Positions 1 to 6,223 are shown, counted from the first letter of the stretch. The stretch: 9,022 nt of DNA from Oscillospiraceae bacterium (GCA_003453215.1 DMMB01000055.1:1-9022); one strand, 5' to 3'. Numbers and translations: made by a program. The notes: generated from the letters alone by a model not told the origin.

Positions 1-45
1 TTCCATGTGAGGAATCTTATCCCGACCATGAAGCCGCTGGATTGA
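1..45 (+). CDS. Possible 3' end of an upstream gene (frame uncertain)
   Basis: Two frames could supply the tail of an upstream gene. Frame 1 is open from base 1 to a TGA at 43-45 and ends ...IPTMKPLD; the hairpin at 54-89 follows nine bases later, as a terminator would. Frame 3 is open from base 3 to a TAG at 108-110, ending ...SWVIPYEGEG, and would abut the ATG at 112 in a translationally coupled way. Open stretches this short are common by chance, so neither is proven. I favour frame 1 because the hairpin is unlikely to be accidental. No product can be recognised from so few residues. Confidence 0.3.
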   Translation, partial: FHVRNLIPTMKPLD

Positions 46-53
46 TAAAGAAA

Positions 54-89
54 GATAACCCAAGGTATCTTACGGTATCTTGGGTTATT
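54..89 (+). terminator. Hairpin, possible terminator of the upstream gene
   Basis: The arms 54-64 (GATAACCCAAG) and 79-89 (CTTGGGTTATT) pair over 11 positions, ten Watson-Crick and one G-T, around a 14-base loop (65-78). The 3' flank is TTATTCC, a weak U-tract, and the stem is AT-rich, so it would be a modest terminator on the + strand. On the - strand the arm is followed by ATCTTTCTTT, a better U-tract. The loop and right arm carry an imperfect direct repeat, GGTATCTT at 64-71 and again at 74-81. It could instead be a leader structure for the kinase-like gene, which starts 23 bases downstream. Confidence 0.45.
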
Positions 90-111
90 CCATATGAGGG
101 GGAAGGATAGA

Positions 112-663
112 ATGAAACTGCTTTTTATGATTGGCGATGCCGCGGTGGGGAAAATGACGGTAGGCCAGGAGCTGATGAAAATCACAGGCCTTCGGCTATT
201 TCACAACCACATGACGATAGAACCGGTACTTGAAATCTTTGGAGAGTACAACGGAAAAGCCATAAACAGGCTTCGTTCCGTTATATTTGAAGAGTTTGCA
301 AAAACCGATCATTATGGGATGATCTTTACCTATATGTGGGCGTTCGATCAACCATCGGATTGGGACTATATTGAGCAGGTAAAGAATATTTTTAAGCCCT
401 ATGGCGCCGAGTTTTATTATGTAGAGCTTGTTGCCCCCCGCGAAGTACGCCTAAAACGGAACCGGACCGATAATCGTCTTTCCCATAAAATCTCGAAAAG
501 GGATGTGGCATTATCGGAGCAGAGACTATTGAGCGACGATGCGAAATACCGGCTGGAAAGTCGGGAGGGAGAAATCCCATTTGAGAATTATATGAAAATC
601 GATAACTCGAATTTGGAACCCGCGGTAGTGGCGAAGATGATTCAGGAACGATTCCATTTGTAA
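112..663 (+). CDS. Small P-loop kinase-like protein (AAA/shikimate-kinase-like fold)
   Basis: The 183-residue product opens with a hydrophobic beta strand (MKLLFMI) followed by a Walker A loop, GDAAVGKMT (residues 8-16), in which Lys14 and the following Met-Thr would hold nucleotide phosphates. A central acidic/aromatic stretch and an Arg-rich segment (RLKRNRTDNR, about residues 114-123) resemble the lid of small-molecule kinases. The length suits a single-domain P-loop kinase, and it is probably cytosolic; the substrate cannot be told. The start at 112 is preferred over the in-frame ATG at 94 because GGGGGAAGG (98-106) is well placed for it. No convincing promoter is visible; TTGATA (42-47) with TATCTT (66-71) is a weak possibility. 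The gene converges on the membrane-protein gene and ends at the shared terminator 736-771. The existence of the gene is near certain, its function only at fold level. Confidence 0.8.
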   Translation: MKLLFMIGDAAVGKMTVGQELMKITGLRLFHNHMTIEPVLEIFGEYNGKAINRLRSVIFEEFAKTDHYGMIFTYMWAFDQPSDWDYIEQVKNIFKPYGAEFYYVELVAPREVRLKRNRTDNRLSHKISKRDVALSEQRLLSDDAKYRLESREGEIPFENYMKIDNSNLEPAVVAKMIQERFHL

Positions 664-735
664 TGCAATGTGCCTGAGCAGAATGCAGCACCGGATGCAG
701 TGGGAAGTATTGCGGGGCGATGGAACGGAAGAAAC

Positions 736-771
736 AAAAAATGGGCTGCTCCCTGCGGAGCGGCCCATTTT
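736..771. terminator. Strong bidirectional rho-independent terminator
   Basis: A 15-bp stem (738-752 with 757-771, one G-T pair) closes a four-base loop, CTGC. The stem is flanked by A6 on the left and ends in TTTT on the right. Read on the - strand it is followed by TTTTTTGTTTC, an excellent U-tract for the membrane-protein gene that ends at 786. Read on the + strand it can stop transcription from the kinase-like gene that ends at 663. The stretch 664-735 before it holds nothing else that I can see. Confidence 0.9.
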
Positions 772-785
772 ACGATTGGCAGGAA

Positions 786-1907
786 TTATCCACGAATGTA
801 GAGATACACGCGGGGATCGGTGTAATCATCAAATTCTTCTTCACTTTCGGTTTCAAAATCCCAGTAGACGCGGGAATTCCCCACATCGGCCGAAAACTGA
901 AGGCTTTGGTAGTAGGTGCCGGTAAGGAAAGCCTCCTTGAATTCATCGGAGAGCTGATAAACGGTGAGCAGCTCCGGGCTTTTCAGGGGGGAATCGGCTG
1001 CTTTTTGCAAAGCGCGGTGCAGTGTTTCAAAGTCCTTTTCCAGCCGGCTGAGGTTTTCTTCCGGACTGAGGGTGATGTCGATTTCTTCATCGTAGGAGAT
1101 GGATTCGATGACACCGGAAGCATCAAAAGAGATGTAAATGTAGCATTTTTCCGTATTGGTGTACATTCCCCGCAGATAGCCGATGATTCGGTACCCATAA
1201 TCCTGATAGCGCTCCGCCGGGTCATCGACGGAAAGGTATTCACATACCGGCTCCAGCACGCTGGAAACCGCTTCCAGACGCTGGGAAACGATAAGGGTGT
1301 TCTGCTGCATGGCGGCATTCGCCTGCACATACTGCGGAATATAAGCGCCGATGAGAACCAGGAGCGGGACAAGCACCAGGGCCAACCGCAGTTTTTTGGC
1401 TTTGGGAACAGCAACGCCGTAGGCTTCGGCCATGGCCTCTGCGTTGCGGGCAATCTCGGCATTCATGGCGCCGGCGGTGGCAACGGCCCCGATGGCTCCG
1501 GCCACTTCCGCGGCGGTGCCGACCCCCCGTACGGTTTTATTCTGGCTTTTTTGCATCAGGCGGCCGGTGGCCCCCATGGCCAGTGAACCGGCCACGGCAC
1601 CGGAGTAATCACTTTGGCTCTGGCGGACGCTCAGGCGGCGCTGCAGCTCCTGCCACTCTTCTTTCCGCATTCCCAGTTTGGTGCGCAGGGTGCAGTAGCA
1701 GTAAAGAACCAGATAGACAACGACAAAACCCAAATAAACGTAAAGGCCCCAAAAGAGCGTTTCACTATCGTGGAAAACAAGGTCGTCGATCATTTCCAGC
1801 AAAATGAATGGTGCGCCCAGCACCAGCGCCATAATGAGTGCGGTAATGGCGATCTGGGGGAAAAGACAGTATTTTTGGATGAGCTTTTCTTCCCGTTCCG
1901 TCAGCAT
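786..1907 (-). CDS. Unrecognised membrane protein, three predicted helices with a soluble C-terminal domain
   Basis: I do not recognise this 373-residue protein. It begins with a charged segment (MLTEREEKL) and has hydrophobic helices at about residues 17-38, 51-73 and 173-192. Between helices 2 and 3 lies a roughly 100-residue loop that starts basic and charged (RKEEWQELQRRL, 81-92) and then turns Gly/Ala-rich (103-160), with small residues at short intervals that suggest packed or amphipathic helices. The C-terminal 180 residues are hydrophilic and acidic, ending with ETESEEEFDDY (352-362), and look like a soluble alpha/beta domain. By the positive-inside rule the loop would be cytoplasmic and the C-terminal domain extracytoplasmic. 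The start is well supported: GGAGG sits seven bases before the ATG, and a good promoter lies at 1946-1974. It may form its own transcription unit downstream of the yitT-like gene. Confidence 0.85.
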   Translation of the reverse strand: MLTEREEKLIQKYCLFPQIAITALIMALVLGAPFILLEMIDDLVFHDSETLFWGLYVYLGFVVVYLVLYCYCTLRTKLGMRKEEWQELQRRLSVRQSQSDYSGAVAGSLAMGATGRLMQKSQNKTVRGVGTAAEVAGAIGAVATAGAMNAEIARNAEAMAEAYGVAVPKAKKLRLALVLVPLLVLIGAYIPQYVQANAAMQQNTLIVSQRLEAVSSVLEPVCEYLSVDDPAERYQDYGYRIIGYLRGMYTNTEKCYIYISFDASGVIESISYDEEIDITLSPEENLSRLEKDFETLHRALQKAADSPLKSPELLTVYQLSDEFKEAFLTGTYYQSLQFSADVGNSRVYWDFETESEEEFDDYTDPRVYLYIRG

Positions 1908-1945
1908 GGTGGTTCCTCCGGCTGTGTAGTGGATTGATAAGCTTT

Positions 1946-1974
1946 ATTTTATACGATATGGCGCCGGGTGGCAA
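1946..1974 (-). promoter_or_regulatory. Sigma-A-type promoter for the membrane-protein gene at 786-1907
   Basis: On the - strand, TTGCCA (1974-1969) and TAAAAT (1951-1946) are separated by exactly 17 bases. The expected start of transcription is near 1939, giving a leader of about 30 bases before the ATG at 1907. It lies in the 79-bp gap after the yitT-like gene, where I see no terminator, so read-through from upstream is also possible. Confidence 0.65.
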
Positions 1975-1986
1975 GGGAAAATAAAA

Positions 1987-2643
1987 TTATTGCTCGGCGG
2001 CTTCGGGGCTGCTTTCCGGCGCTTTATATTCCTTTATCCAGTCGATGAGATAGGAGGAAATGGTGACGGTGATGAGGGAAAAGATGATGCGGGAAAAGGG
2101 AATGTAGGTAAGGGATAAAAGCAGGACGGTAATATCGGTGAACAGATAGGAGCGGGAAAGCCGCCAATGCAGCGCATGGGAAATGGATAAAGCCAGCGCG
2201 TCATCGCCGCCGCTGGAACCGCCCTGCCGCACGATAAGCCCGACGCCCACCCCGACAAACAGACCGCCCAGGATGGCCGCAGCCAGGGGATAGGCGGAAA
2301 GATCGGGCAGCATAGGGGGGAAGAGCTCCCAAAATTTATAGAAGAGGGAAACAAATGCAGTAGCGATGACGGATATTTTGATAAACCTTCCGCCCAGGAA
2401 CTTAAAGGCCAGCAGGTAGCAGGCGATATCCAGCACCGGGGTGATGTAGGCGGGGGAAAATTTAAGCCAGTGTTCAATCAGGAGCATCAGGCCGATGATG
2501 CCGCCTTCTGTAATATTGGTACGCTGATGAATATTATGGATGCCGAAGGTGCAGATTATAGCGCCCAGCAGGATGAGTAAAATCTGTTTGGCGGTCAGAT
2601 CATCAATTATTTTGTGCCATAGGGTATTGATACGCGCTTTCAA
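1987..2643 (-). CDS. YitT-family (DUF161) membrane protein, short form
   Basis: This 218-residue integral membrane protein carries the family's repeated Gly-rich signatures: NITEGGIIGLMLL (43-55), and GGSSGGDDALAL (141-152) ahead of a late hydrophobic segment. Predicted helices lie at about 20-37, 46-60, 68-84, 90-106, 118-139 and 166-200. YitT relatives are usually about 280-290 residues with a cytoplasmic DUF2179 domain; here the chain ends soon after the last helix in a polar tail (KAPESSPEAAEQ), so that domain is absent. The family's function is unknown, with a transport role suspected. The start is TTG at 2643, chosen because AGGAGG (2657-2652) precedes it by eight bases. It is divergent from the merR-type gene, and its promoter has the long spacer expected of a MerR target, so control by that regulator is likely but inferred. 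Confidence 0.85.
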   Translation of the reverse strand: MKARINTLWHKIIDDLTAKQILLILLGAIICTFGIHNIHQRTNITEGGIIGLMLLIEHWLKFSPAYITPVLDIACYLLAFKFLGGRFIKISVIATAFVSLFYKFWELFPPMLPDLSAYPLAAAILGGLFVGVGVGLIVRQGGSSGGDDALALSISHALHWRLSRSYLFTDITVLLLSLTYIPFSRIIFSLITVTISSYLIDWIKEYKAPESSPEAAEQ

Positions 2644-2651
2644 AAAAAGAG

Positions 2652-2657
2652 CCTCCT
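2652..2657 (-). promoter_or_regulatory. Shine-Dalgarno site that decides the TTG start
   Basis: AGGAGG on the - strand lies eight bases upstream of a TTG codon (2643-2641). No in-frame ATG has a comparable site nearby, so translation should begin at TTG. A TTG start usually lowers initiation. The site overlaps the proposed -35 box of the divergent merR promoter. Confidence 0.75.
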
Positions 2658-2685
2658 TGAAACATTGGTGCAGTTATGTTATAAC
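2657..2685 (+). promoter_or_regulatory. Candidate promoter of the merR-type gene
   Basis: TTGAAA (2657-2662) and TATAAC (2680-2685) are separated by 17 bases. The -10 overlaps by two bases the -10 of the divergent yitT-side promoter, so the two would compete, and a regulator bound at 2695-2707 would sit just downstream of this one's start near 2692. That arrangement permits autorepression. It is AT-rich DNA, so chance matches are a risk. Confidence 0.45.
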
Positions 2686-2714
2686 TATAATCTATATAGT
2701 AACTATAAGGTCAA
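2684..2714 (-). promoter_or_regulatory. MerR-type long-spacer promoter of the yitT-like gene
   Basis: On the - strand TTGACC (2714-2709, five of six consensus bases) and TATAGT (2689-2684, five of six) are separated by 19 bases. A 19-bp spacer is too long for normal sigma-A recognition, and is the hallmark of promoters that MerR proteins activate by distorting the DNA. Transcription would start near 2677. A 17-bp alternative (ATTATA, 2691-2686) exists but matches the -10 consensus much less well. Confidence 0.6.
2695..2707. promoter_or_regulatory. Palindromic operator candidate in the MerR-type spacer
   Basis: TATAGTAACTATA is a perfect inverted repeat of six bases around a central A at 2701, and it lies almost wholly inside the 19-bp spacer of the yitT-side promoter (2690-2708). 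That is where MerR dimers bind. The motif TAACTATA also occurs at 2682-2689, so a second half-site or repeat may exist. Confidence 0.55.
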
Positions 2715-2722
2715 GAGGTTTT

Positions 2723-3538
2723 ATGAAAAAGTTTTTTTCGATCGGCGAGCTTTCCAAGCAGCAGAATATTTCCCGGCAGACACTGATTTTCTACGATAAA
2801 ATCGGGTTGTTCTGCCCGGCTTATGTGGACCCGGAAAACGGATACCGCTACTATAGCGCGGCGCAGCTGGATTATCTGGATACCATCAGTATTATGAAAA
2901 AGATCGGCTTTTCGCTGGAGGAAATAAAAACCCACATGAAAAGCTATACCATGGAAAATTCCATTGTGGCCCTGCGCAAGCAGCTTTCCGCCATTCAGCG
3001 CCAGATAGAGGAACTGCAGATGGTGAAAAGCCGCGTGGAGCACCGCTGCCTGCAGCTGGAACACGCCGTATCGGCCCGGGGCAGTGATGTGGTAGCGCTG
3101 GAAGAGGTAAAACGGCAGTATATTCTGCGGCAAAAGGTGGAACCTCCTTTTTTGCTGGAGGAGGTAAGCATTGCCACCAAGGAGTGCTTTACCCGCTCAT
3201 TTAAGGAGAACCTGCCGATCTTTTTTCAAAGCGGGGCGATCATTCCCTACGAGAATATTCGGCAGGGACGCTATGTGGAAGCGTCATATGCCTTTTTGCC
3301 CATTGAAAAGACCAACCAGGTGGAGGGCGTGCAGGAGCTGCCGGCCGGGAAATGCGTTTTTACCTACCATACGGGGGATTACCTTTCCATCGGGAAAAGC
3401 TACGAGAGGATCCTGCAGTATTGCAGAGAAAACGGGATACGGATTATTTCGGATTCCTACGAGTTTGCCATCAACGATTATCTTTCCACCGGCGATGAAA
3501 ACGAGTATATTACCAAGATTATGTTCTATGTGGAATAG
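2723..3538 (+). CDS. MerR-family transcriptional regulator with GyrI-like effector domain (BmrR type)
   Basis: This 271-residue cytosolic regulator has an N-terminal winged helix-turn-helix: FSIGELSKQQNISRQTL (5-21), then FYDKIGLF (23-30), the wing PENGYRYYS (37-45), and IGFSLEEIK (61-69). These are the standard MerR contacts. A dimerising coiled coil follows (about 76-118, heptad-like with QIEELQMVKSRVEH). The C-terminal half (about 140-271) resembles the GyrI-like drug-sensing fold of BmrR, including TYHTGDY (214-220) and the final NEYITKIMFYVE. Such proteins typically activate efflux or membrane-protein genes when they bind a hydrophobic cation or other aromatic ligand; the ligand here is unknown. 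The ATG at 2723 follows AAGAGG with only four bases between, and it begins the conserved domain. An upstream in-frame extension would run through the promoters. The likely target is the divergent yitT-like gene. Confidence 0.92.
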   Translation: MKKFFSIGELSKQQNISRQTLIFYDKIGLFCPAYVDPENGYRYYSAAQLDYLDTISIMKKIGFSLEEIKTHMKSYTMENSIVALRKQLSAIQRQIEELQMVKSRVEHRCLQLEHAVSARGSDVVALEEVKRQYILRQKVEPPFLLEEVSIATKECFTRSFKENLPIFFQSGAIIPYENIRQGRYVEASYAFLPIEKTNQVEGVQELPAGKCVFTYHTGDYLSIGKSYERILQYCRENGIRIISDSYEFAINDYLSTGDENEYITKIMFYVE

Positions 3539-3545
3539 TGCCAGG

Positions 3546-3577
3546 CAAAGGCCCTCCGGAATTCCGGAGGGCCTTTG
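3546..3577 (+). terminator. Perfect 32-bp palindrome, terminator of the merR-type gene
   Basis: The 16-base arms CAAAGGCCCTCCGGAA and TTCCGGAGGGCCTTTG are exact reverse complements centred between 3561 and 3562, with no unpaired loop; in RNA the innermost pairs would open. It lies eight bases after the merR stop codon. The T-run (ATTTTTATTT) comes about ten bases after the stem, so termination may be weaker than at 736-771. On the - strand no U-tract follows, so for the convergent flavin reductase gene it would act at most as an RNA-stabilising hairpin or a weak stop. Confidence 0.75.
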
Positions 3578-3588
3578 GACAGCAATTT

Positions 3589-4530
3589 TTATTTGCGGGC
3601 TTCTTTTTCCTGGCGGCGTTTATCATTGATGATTTTGACGTGCTCATCGGTAATCAGGGTCACGCCGTTTTCTTTGGCCCAGGCAACACAGCCATTCAGC
3701 ACTGTTTTTAGGAACGGACGGGGCACTTTAACAAAGTTTTTGAGTGCGTCATCGGTAAATTTTACAGTATCATCGCAGCGGTTGGCCGCATAACGGATGG
3801 ATTCCATATCGGCTTCTTTGGGGGCAGGGATGGGTTCGGCAATGGGCTTTTTTAGCCCGCGGGGGAACTGCGTGTACCAGAAGTTGGTGGAATCCCGGTA
3901 GCCGTAATCCACCGGCACCGGCGGGAAGTTGTTTTTGGTCACGCCGTTGATGATGGCATCGTAATATTCCGGCTTCATCAGGATTTTATCGATATTCAGG
4001 ATAAAGTGGGCGCCGTATTTGGAGGTAATGCCATTAAAGTCATTGTAGGGGCCGGGGTGGCCGTCATCAATGTCTTCCACCGAAAAGCGGCCGGCGTTTT
4101 CCAGCTCGCTGTTCCAGCTGCATTCAAAGACCTGATAGGCCTCCCGGATGACCTGCGGGCGGGATGGATCCTCGGGACCGGCCTGGCCGTCTTCCATGGT
4201 AAAAAGATTGGTTTTCATCTTTTCTTCCGAAGGGCCGGGGAATCCGAAACGCACCGCCTCCTTAAAATAGGCGCGGTCATCAGGGATAAAATTGAGGGCG
4301 CATTTGCCGCGCTGCAGCAGGTTATGACAGGTATTGGAGGTGTTGCGGCATTCCAACAGCATGGCATAGCGGCCCTTGCCGGCAATGTAGTAGGGGAAGC
4401 ACAGGGAATAGGAGCCGATATTCAGGCTGCCGTCATCATTTACGGTACTGATGCACACGGTAGGCATGGGGAAGAAGGAAGAGGTCTGGTAGAAATTATC
4501 CACAATTCTCAGGTCTTTAAACGAGCTCAT
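3589..4530 (-). CDS. Flavin reductase-like protein with C-terminal PCP_red-like domain
   Basis: The 313-residue product, cytosolic by its lack of a signal or membrane segment, begins with a flavin reductase-like FMN-binding split barrel. The visible signature is FFPMPTVCISTVNDDGSLNI (about 19-38), GSYSLCFPYYI, then LLECRNTSNTCHNLL (58-72) and CALNFIPDD, the pattern by which such proteins hold FMN or reduce flavin with NAD(P)H. After a middle region rich in Pro and aromatic residues, residues about 256-305 run FTDDAL..., VPRPFLKTVL..., WAKENGV and LITDEHV. This closely resembles the small PCP_red domain at the end of protochlorophyllide reductase ChlB/BchB and of some unrelated anaerobe proteins. 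The redox partner is unknown. ATG at 4530 is chosen because GGGAGG precedes it by nine bases; the upstream TTG at 4536 would leave only three. It has a strong promoter at 4566-4594 and is divergent from the carrier gene. Confidence 0.85.
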   Translation of the reverse strand: MSSFKDLRIVDNFYQTSSFFPMPTVCISTVNDDGSLNIGSYSLCFPYYIAGKGRYAMLLECRNTSNTCHNLLQRGKCALNFIPDDRAYFKEAVRFGFPGPSEEKMKTNLFTMEDGQAGPEDPSRPQVIREAYQVFECSWNSELENAGRFSVEDIDDGHPGPYNDFNGITSKYGAHFILNIDKILMKPEYYDAIINGVTKNNFPPVPVDYGYRDSTNFWYTQFPRGLKKPIAEPIPAPKEADMESIRYAANRCDDTVKFTDDALKNFVKVPRPFLKTVLNGCVAWAKENGVTLITDEHVKIINDKRRQEKEARK

Positions 4531-4565
4531 AAACAAATACCTCCCATATAATTAATTTTATAAAT

Positions 4566-4594
4566 ATTATAGCACATTTTTTTGGATTTGTCCC
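4566..4594 (-). promoter_or_regulatory. Promoter of the flavin reductase-like gene
   Basis: On the - strand the -10 is a perfect TATAAT (4571-4566) preceded by TGC, an extended -10. GGGACA (4594-4589) lies 17 bases further upstream and matches four of six -35 positions. Transcription would start near 4559, about 29 bases before the ATG. Confidence 0.75.
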
Positions 4595-4743
4595 GTCCCC
4601 GGGGGAAGAAAACCACCCGGTCGGCTTTACAGAGAATACCGGTTTTTTGCATGGAAAGGGATCATTTGCCTGCTGCGAAGGAAAACAGTATATTTTTCGC
4701 GAAATAATGAAAATTCATACTATTCCAAACGGCAGCTTTGTGG

Positions 4744-4749
4744 TACAAT
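4744..4749 (+). promoter_or_regulatory. Extended -10 promoter candidate for the carrier gene
   Basis: TACAAT (4744-4749) is preceded by TGG, giving an extended -10 (TGnTACAAT). The -35 position 17 bases upstream (TATTCC, 4721-4726) is poor, which extended -10 promoters tolerate and which is also seen at activator-dependent promoters. The start of transcription would be near 4756, giving a leader of about 75 bases. Confidence 0.5.
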
Positions 4750-4831
4750 CATGGAAAAATGATACGGCCGTACCGGGCAATACCATGCGGATTGGCTGAT
4801 TTCAATTCATGGCAAGGGAGACAAAAATAAA

Positions 4832-6223
4832 ATGACCAGAGAGAAAAAAGAGGGTGGGTTGAACCTCAGCGTCAAGTCCTTTCTCACCGCGATTATTGTG
4901 ATTTTTGCGCTGATGGTGCTGACCTATGTGCTGACCTTTGTGGTGCCGGGCGGCGCCTATGACCGCGATGCCAACGGCGAACTGATCCAGGGCAGCTACC
5001 ATACAGTAACCGGCGGTATTCCCTTTTGGAAATGGATTCTATCGCCCTTTCTGGTGCTGGCAGCGCCCGGCAGCGGCACCCTGATTGCGGTGATTGTGTT
5101 CCTGCTGGTCATTGGCGGCGTGTTCAATGCCCTGGGGGAGCATGGCCTGATGAAATATATGCTGGATAAGATTGCCTGCCGATATGGCGCGGCCCGATAT
5201 AAGCTGATGGCGGTAACGATGCTCTTTTTTATGGCGATGGGCGCGATGATCGGCTCCTTTGAAGAATGTGTGCCGCTGGTTCCCATTGTGGTGGCGCTGG
5301 CGCTTTCTCTGGGTTGGGACCGGATTACCGGCATGGGGATGAGCCTGCTGGCTGTGGGCTGCGGCTTTGCTTCCGGGGTGTGCAATCCCTTTACCGTAGG
5401 GGTGGCGCAGGAGCTGGCCGGGCTGCCCATGTTTTCCGGCATCTGGCTGCGAGCACTCAGCTTTGTGCTGATTTATATTCTGCTGTGGCTGTTTGTGCGC
5501 GGCCATGCCAAGCGGGTGGAAAAACCTTTGACGGCGGAGCAAACCAGCCATTTTATCCGCAGCGAGAAGATGGATAAGGGCATTGCCTGGTTTGCCGGCA
5601 TTATTGGCTGCGGCATTGCCGTGGTGCTGTGCTCCAGCGTGCTTACCTTCCTGCAGGATTACACCATGATTATTGTGGCGGTGATGTTCCTGGCGGCGGG
5701 GATGGTATCCACCTTGGTTTCCGGCATGGGCGGCCGGGAACTGGCCCGTTCCTTTGGCAGCGGCGTGGCAAGCATTCTGCCGGCGGTTATTATGATCTTG
5801 ATGGCCTCCTCCATTAAATACACCCTGGAAACGGCCAGCGTGCTGGATACCGTACTGAACGGAGCCGTGGGGCTGGCGGCGACCATGCCCCGGTGGGTAG
5901 TCATTCTGTTCATCTATCTTATTGTGCTGGTGATGAACTTCTTTATCGGTTCCGGTTCGGCCAAAGCCTTTATGCTGATCCCACTCATTGTTCCGCTGGC
6001 GCAGCAGTTTGGCATTCCGGCGCAGCTGTGCATTGTGGCCTTTGCCTTTGGCGATGGCTTTTCCAATGTGCTGTACCCCACCAATGCCGCCCTGCTCATT
6101 TCGCTGGGGCTGGCCGATGTAAGCTATGGCGATTGGTTTAAGTGGAGCGGAAAATTCCAGCTGTGCAACCTGATTTTAACCTCCGGCCTGCTGCTGTTGG
6201 GGCTGGCGGTTGGCTATTGCTGA
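4832..6223 (+). CDS. yfcC: YfcC/DcuC-family carrier (C4-dicarboxylate/basic amino acid transporter-like)
   Basis: This 463-residue polytopic membrane protein is of the length and pattern of YfcC-type carriers (PF03606 superfamily, which also holds DcuC). It has about twelve hydrophobic segments, starting at residues 17-39. Family signatures visible are VFNALGEHGLMKYM (97-110), GSFEECVPLVPIV (141-153), CNPFTVGVAQ (184-193), the loop GSGSAKAFMLIP (373-384) and FGDGFSNVLYPTNA (406-419). The paired half-repeats with unwound Gly/Ser/Asn/Pro loops suit a secondary carrier driven by an ion gradient or exchange. The substrate is unsettled: relatives carry C4-dicarboxylates or basic amino acids, and many YfcC proteins are uncharacterised. 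AGGGAG lies 11 bases before the ATG. The gene is followed by 107 bases holding a separate promoter for the lipoprotein gene, and no terminator is visible between them, so co-transcription remains possible. Confidence 0.87.
   Translation: MTREKKEGGLNLSVKSFLTAIIVIFALMVLTYVLTFVVPGGAYDRDANGELIQGSYHTVTGGIPFWKWILSPFLVLAAPGSGTLIAVIVFLLVIGGVFNALGEHGLMKYMLDKIACRYGAARYKLMAVTMLFFMAMGAMIGSFEECVPLVPIVVALALSLGWDRITGMGMSLLAVGCGFASGVCNPFTVGVAQELAGLPMFSGIWLRALSFVLIYILLWLFVRGHAKRVEKPLTAEQTSHFIRSEKMDKGIAWFAGIIGCGIAVVLCSSVLTFLQDYTMIIVAVMFLAAGMVSTLVSGMGGRELARSFGSGVASILPAVIMILMASSIKYTLETASVLDTVLNGAVGLAATMPRWVVILFIYLIVLVMNFFIGSGSAKAFMLIPLIVPLAQQFGIPAQLCIVAFAFGDGFSNVLYPTNAALLISLGLADVSYGDWFKWSGKFQLCNLILTSGLLLLGLAVGYC

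Larger units (their letters stand above)
4531..4831. other. Divergent intergenic region between the flavin reductase-like and carrier genes
   Basis: No gene is visible in these 301 bases. Besides the two promoters listed separately, they hold several small dyads: CCCCGGGG near 4597-4604, TTTCGCGAAA (4695-4704), ATGAA-AA-TTCAT (4707-4718), ATCAT-N6-ATGAT (4748-4763) and TACGGCCGTA (4763-4772). CCGGT and ACCGG (about 4618-4652) also enclose a loop before TTTTTT. Those around 4695-4772 cluster on the carrier promoter, and the last falls just after its predicted start, so one may be an operator. None matches a regulator site I can name. Confidence 0.5.

Noticed and set aside
720..1586. Open frame of 288 codons on the + strand
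   Set aside because: Antisense to the membrane-protein gene at 786-1907. It would start inside the terminator hairpin, and it is Gly/Phe/His-rich with no domain.
2540..2722. N-terminal extension of the MerR-type gene by 61 codons
   Set aside because: It would translate through the divergent promoters and into the start of the yitT-like gene. The conserved domain begins at the ATG at 2723.
4531..4536. TTG start two codons earlier for the flavin reductase-like gene
   Set aside because: Only three bases would separate it from GGGAGG; the ATG at 4530 has a normal spacing of nine.
4006..4551. Open frame of 181 codons on the + strand
   Set aside because: Antisense to the flavin reductase-like gene, and it runs across that gene's start and ribosome binding site.
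4704..4725. CodY-like box near the carrier promoter
   Set aside because: AATTTTCA on the - strand matches the first half of the motif, but the second half has about five mismatches.
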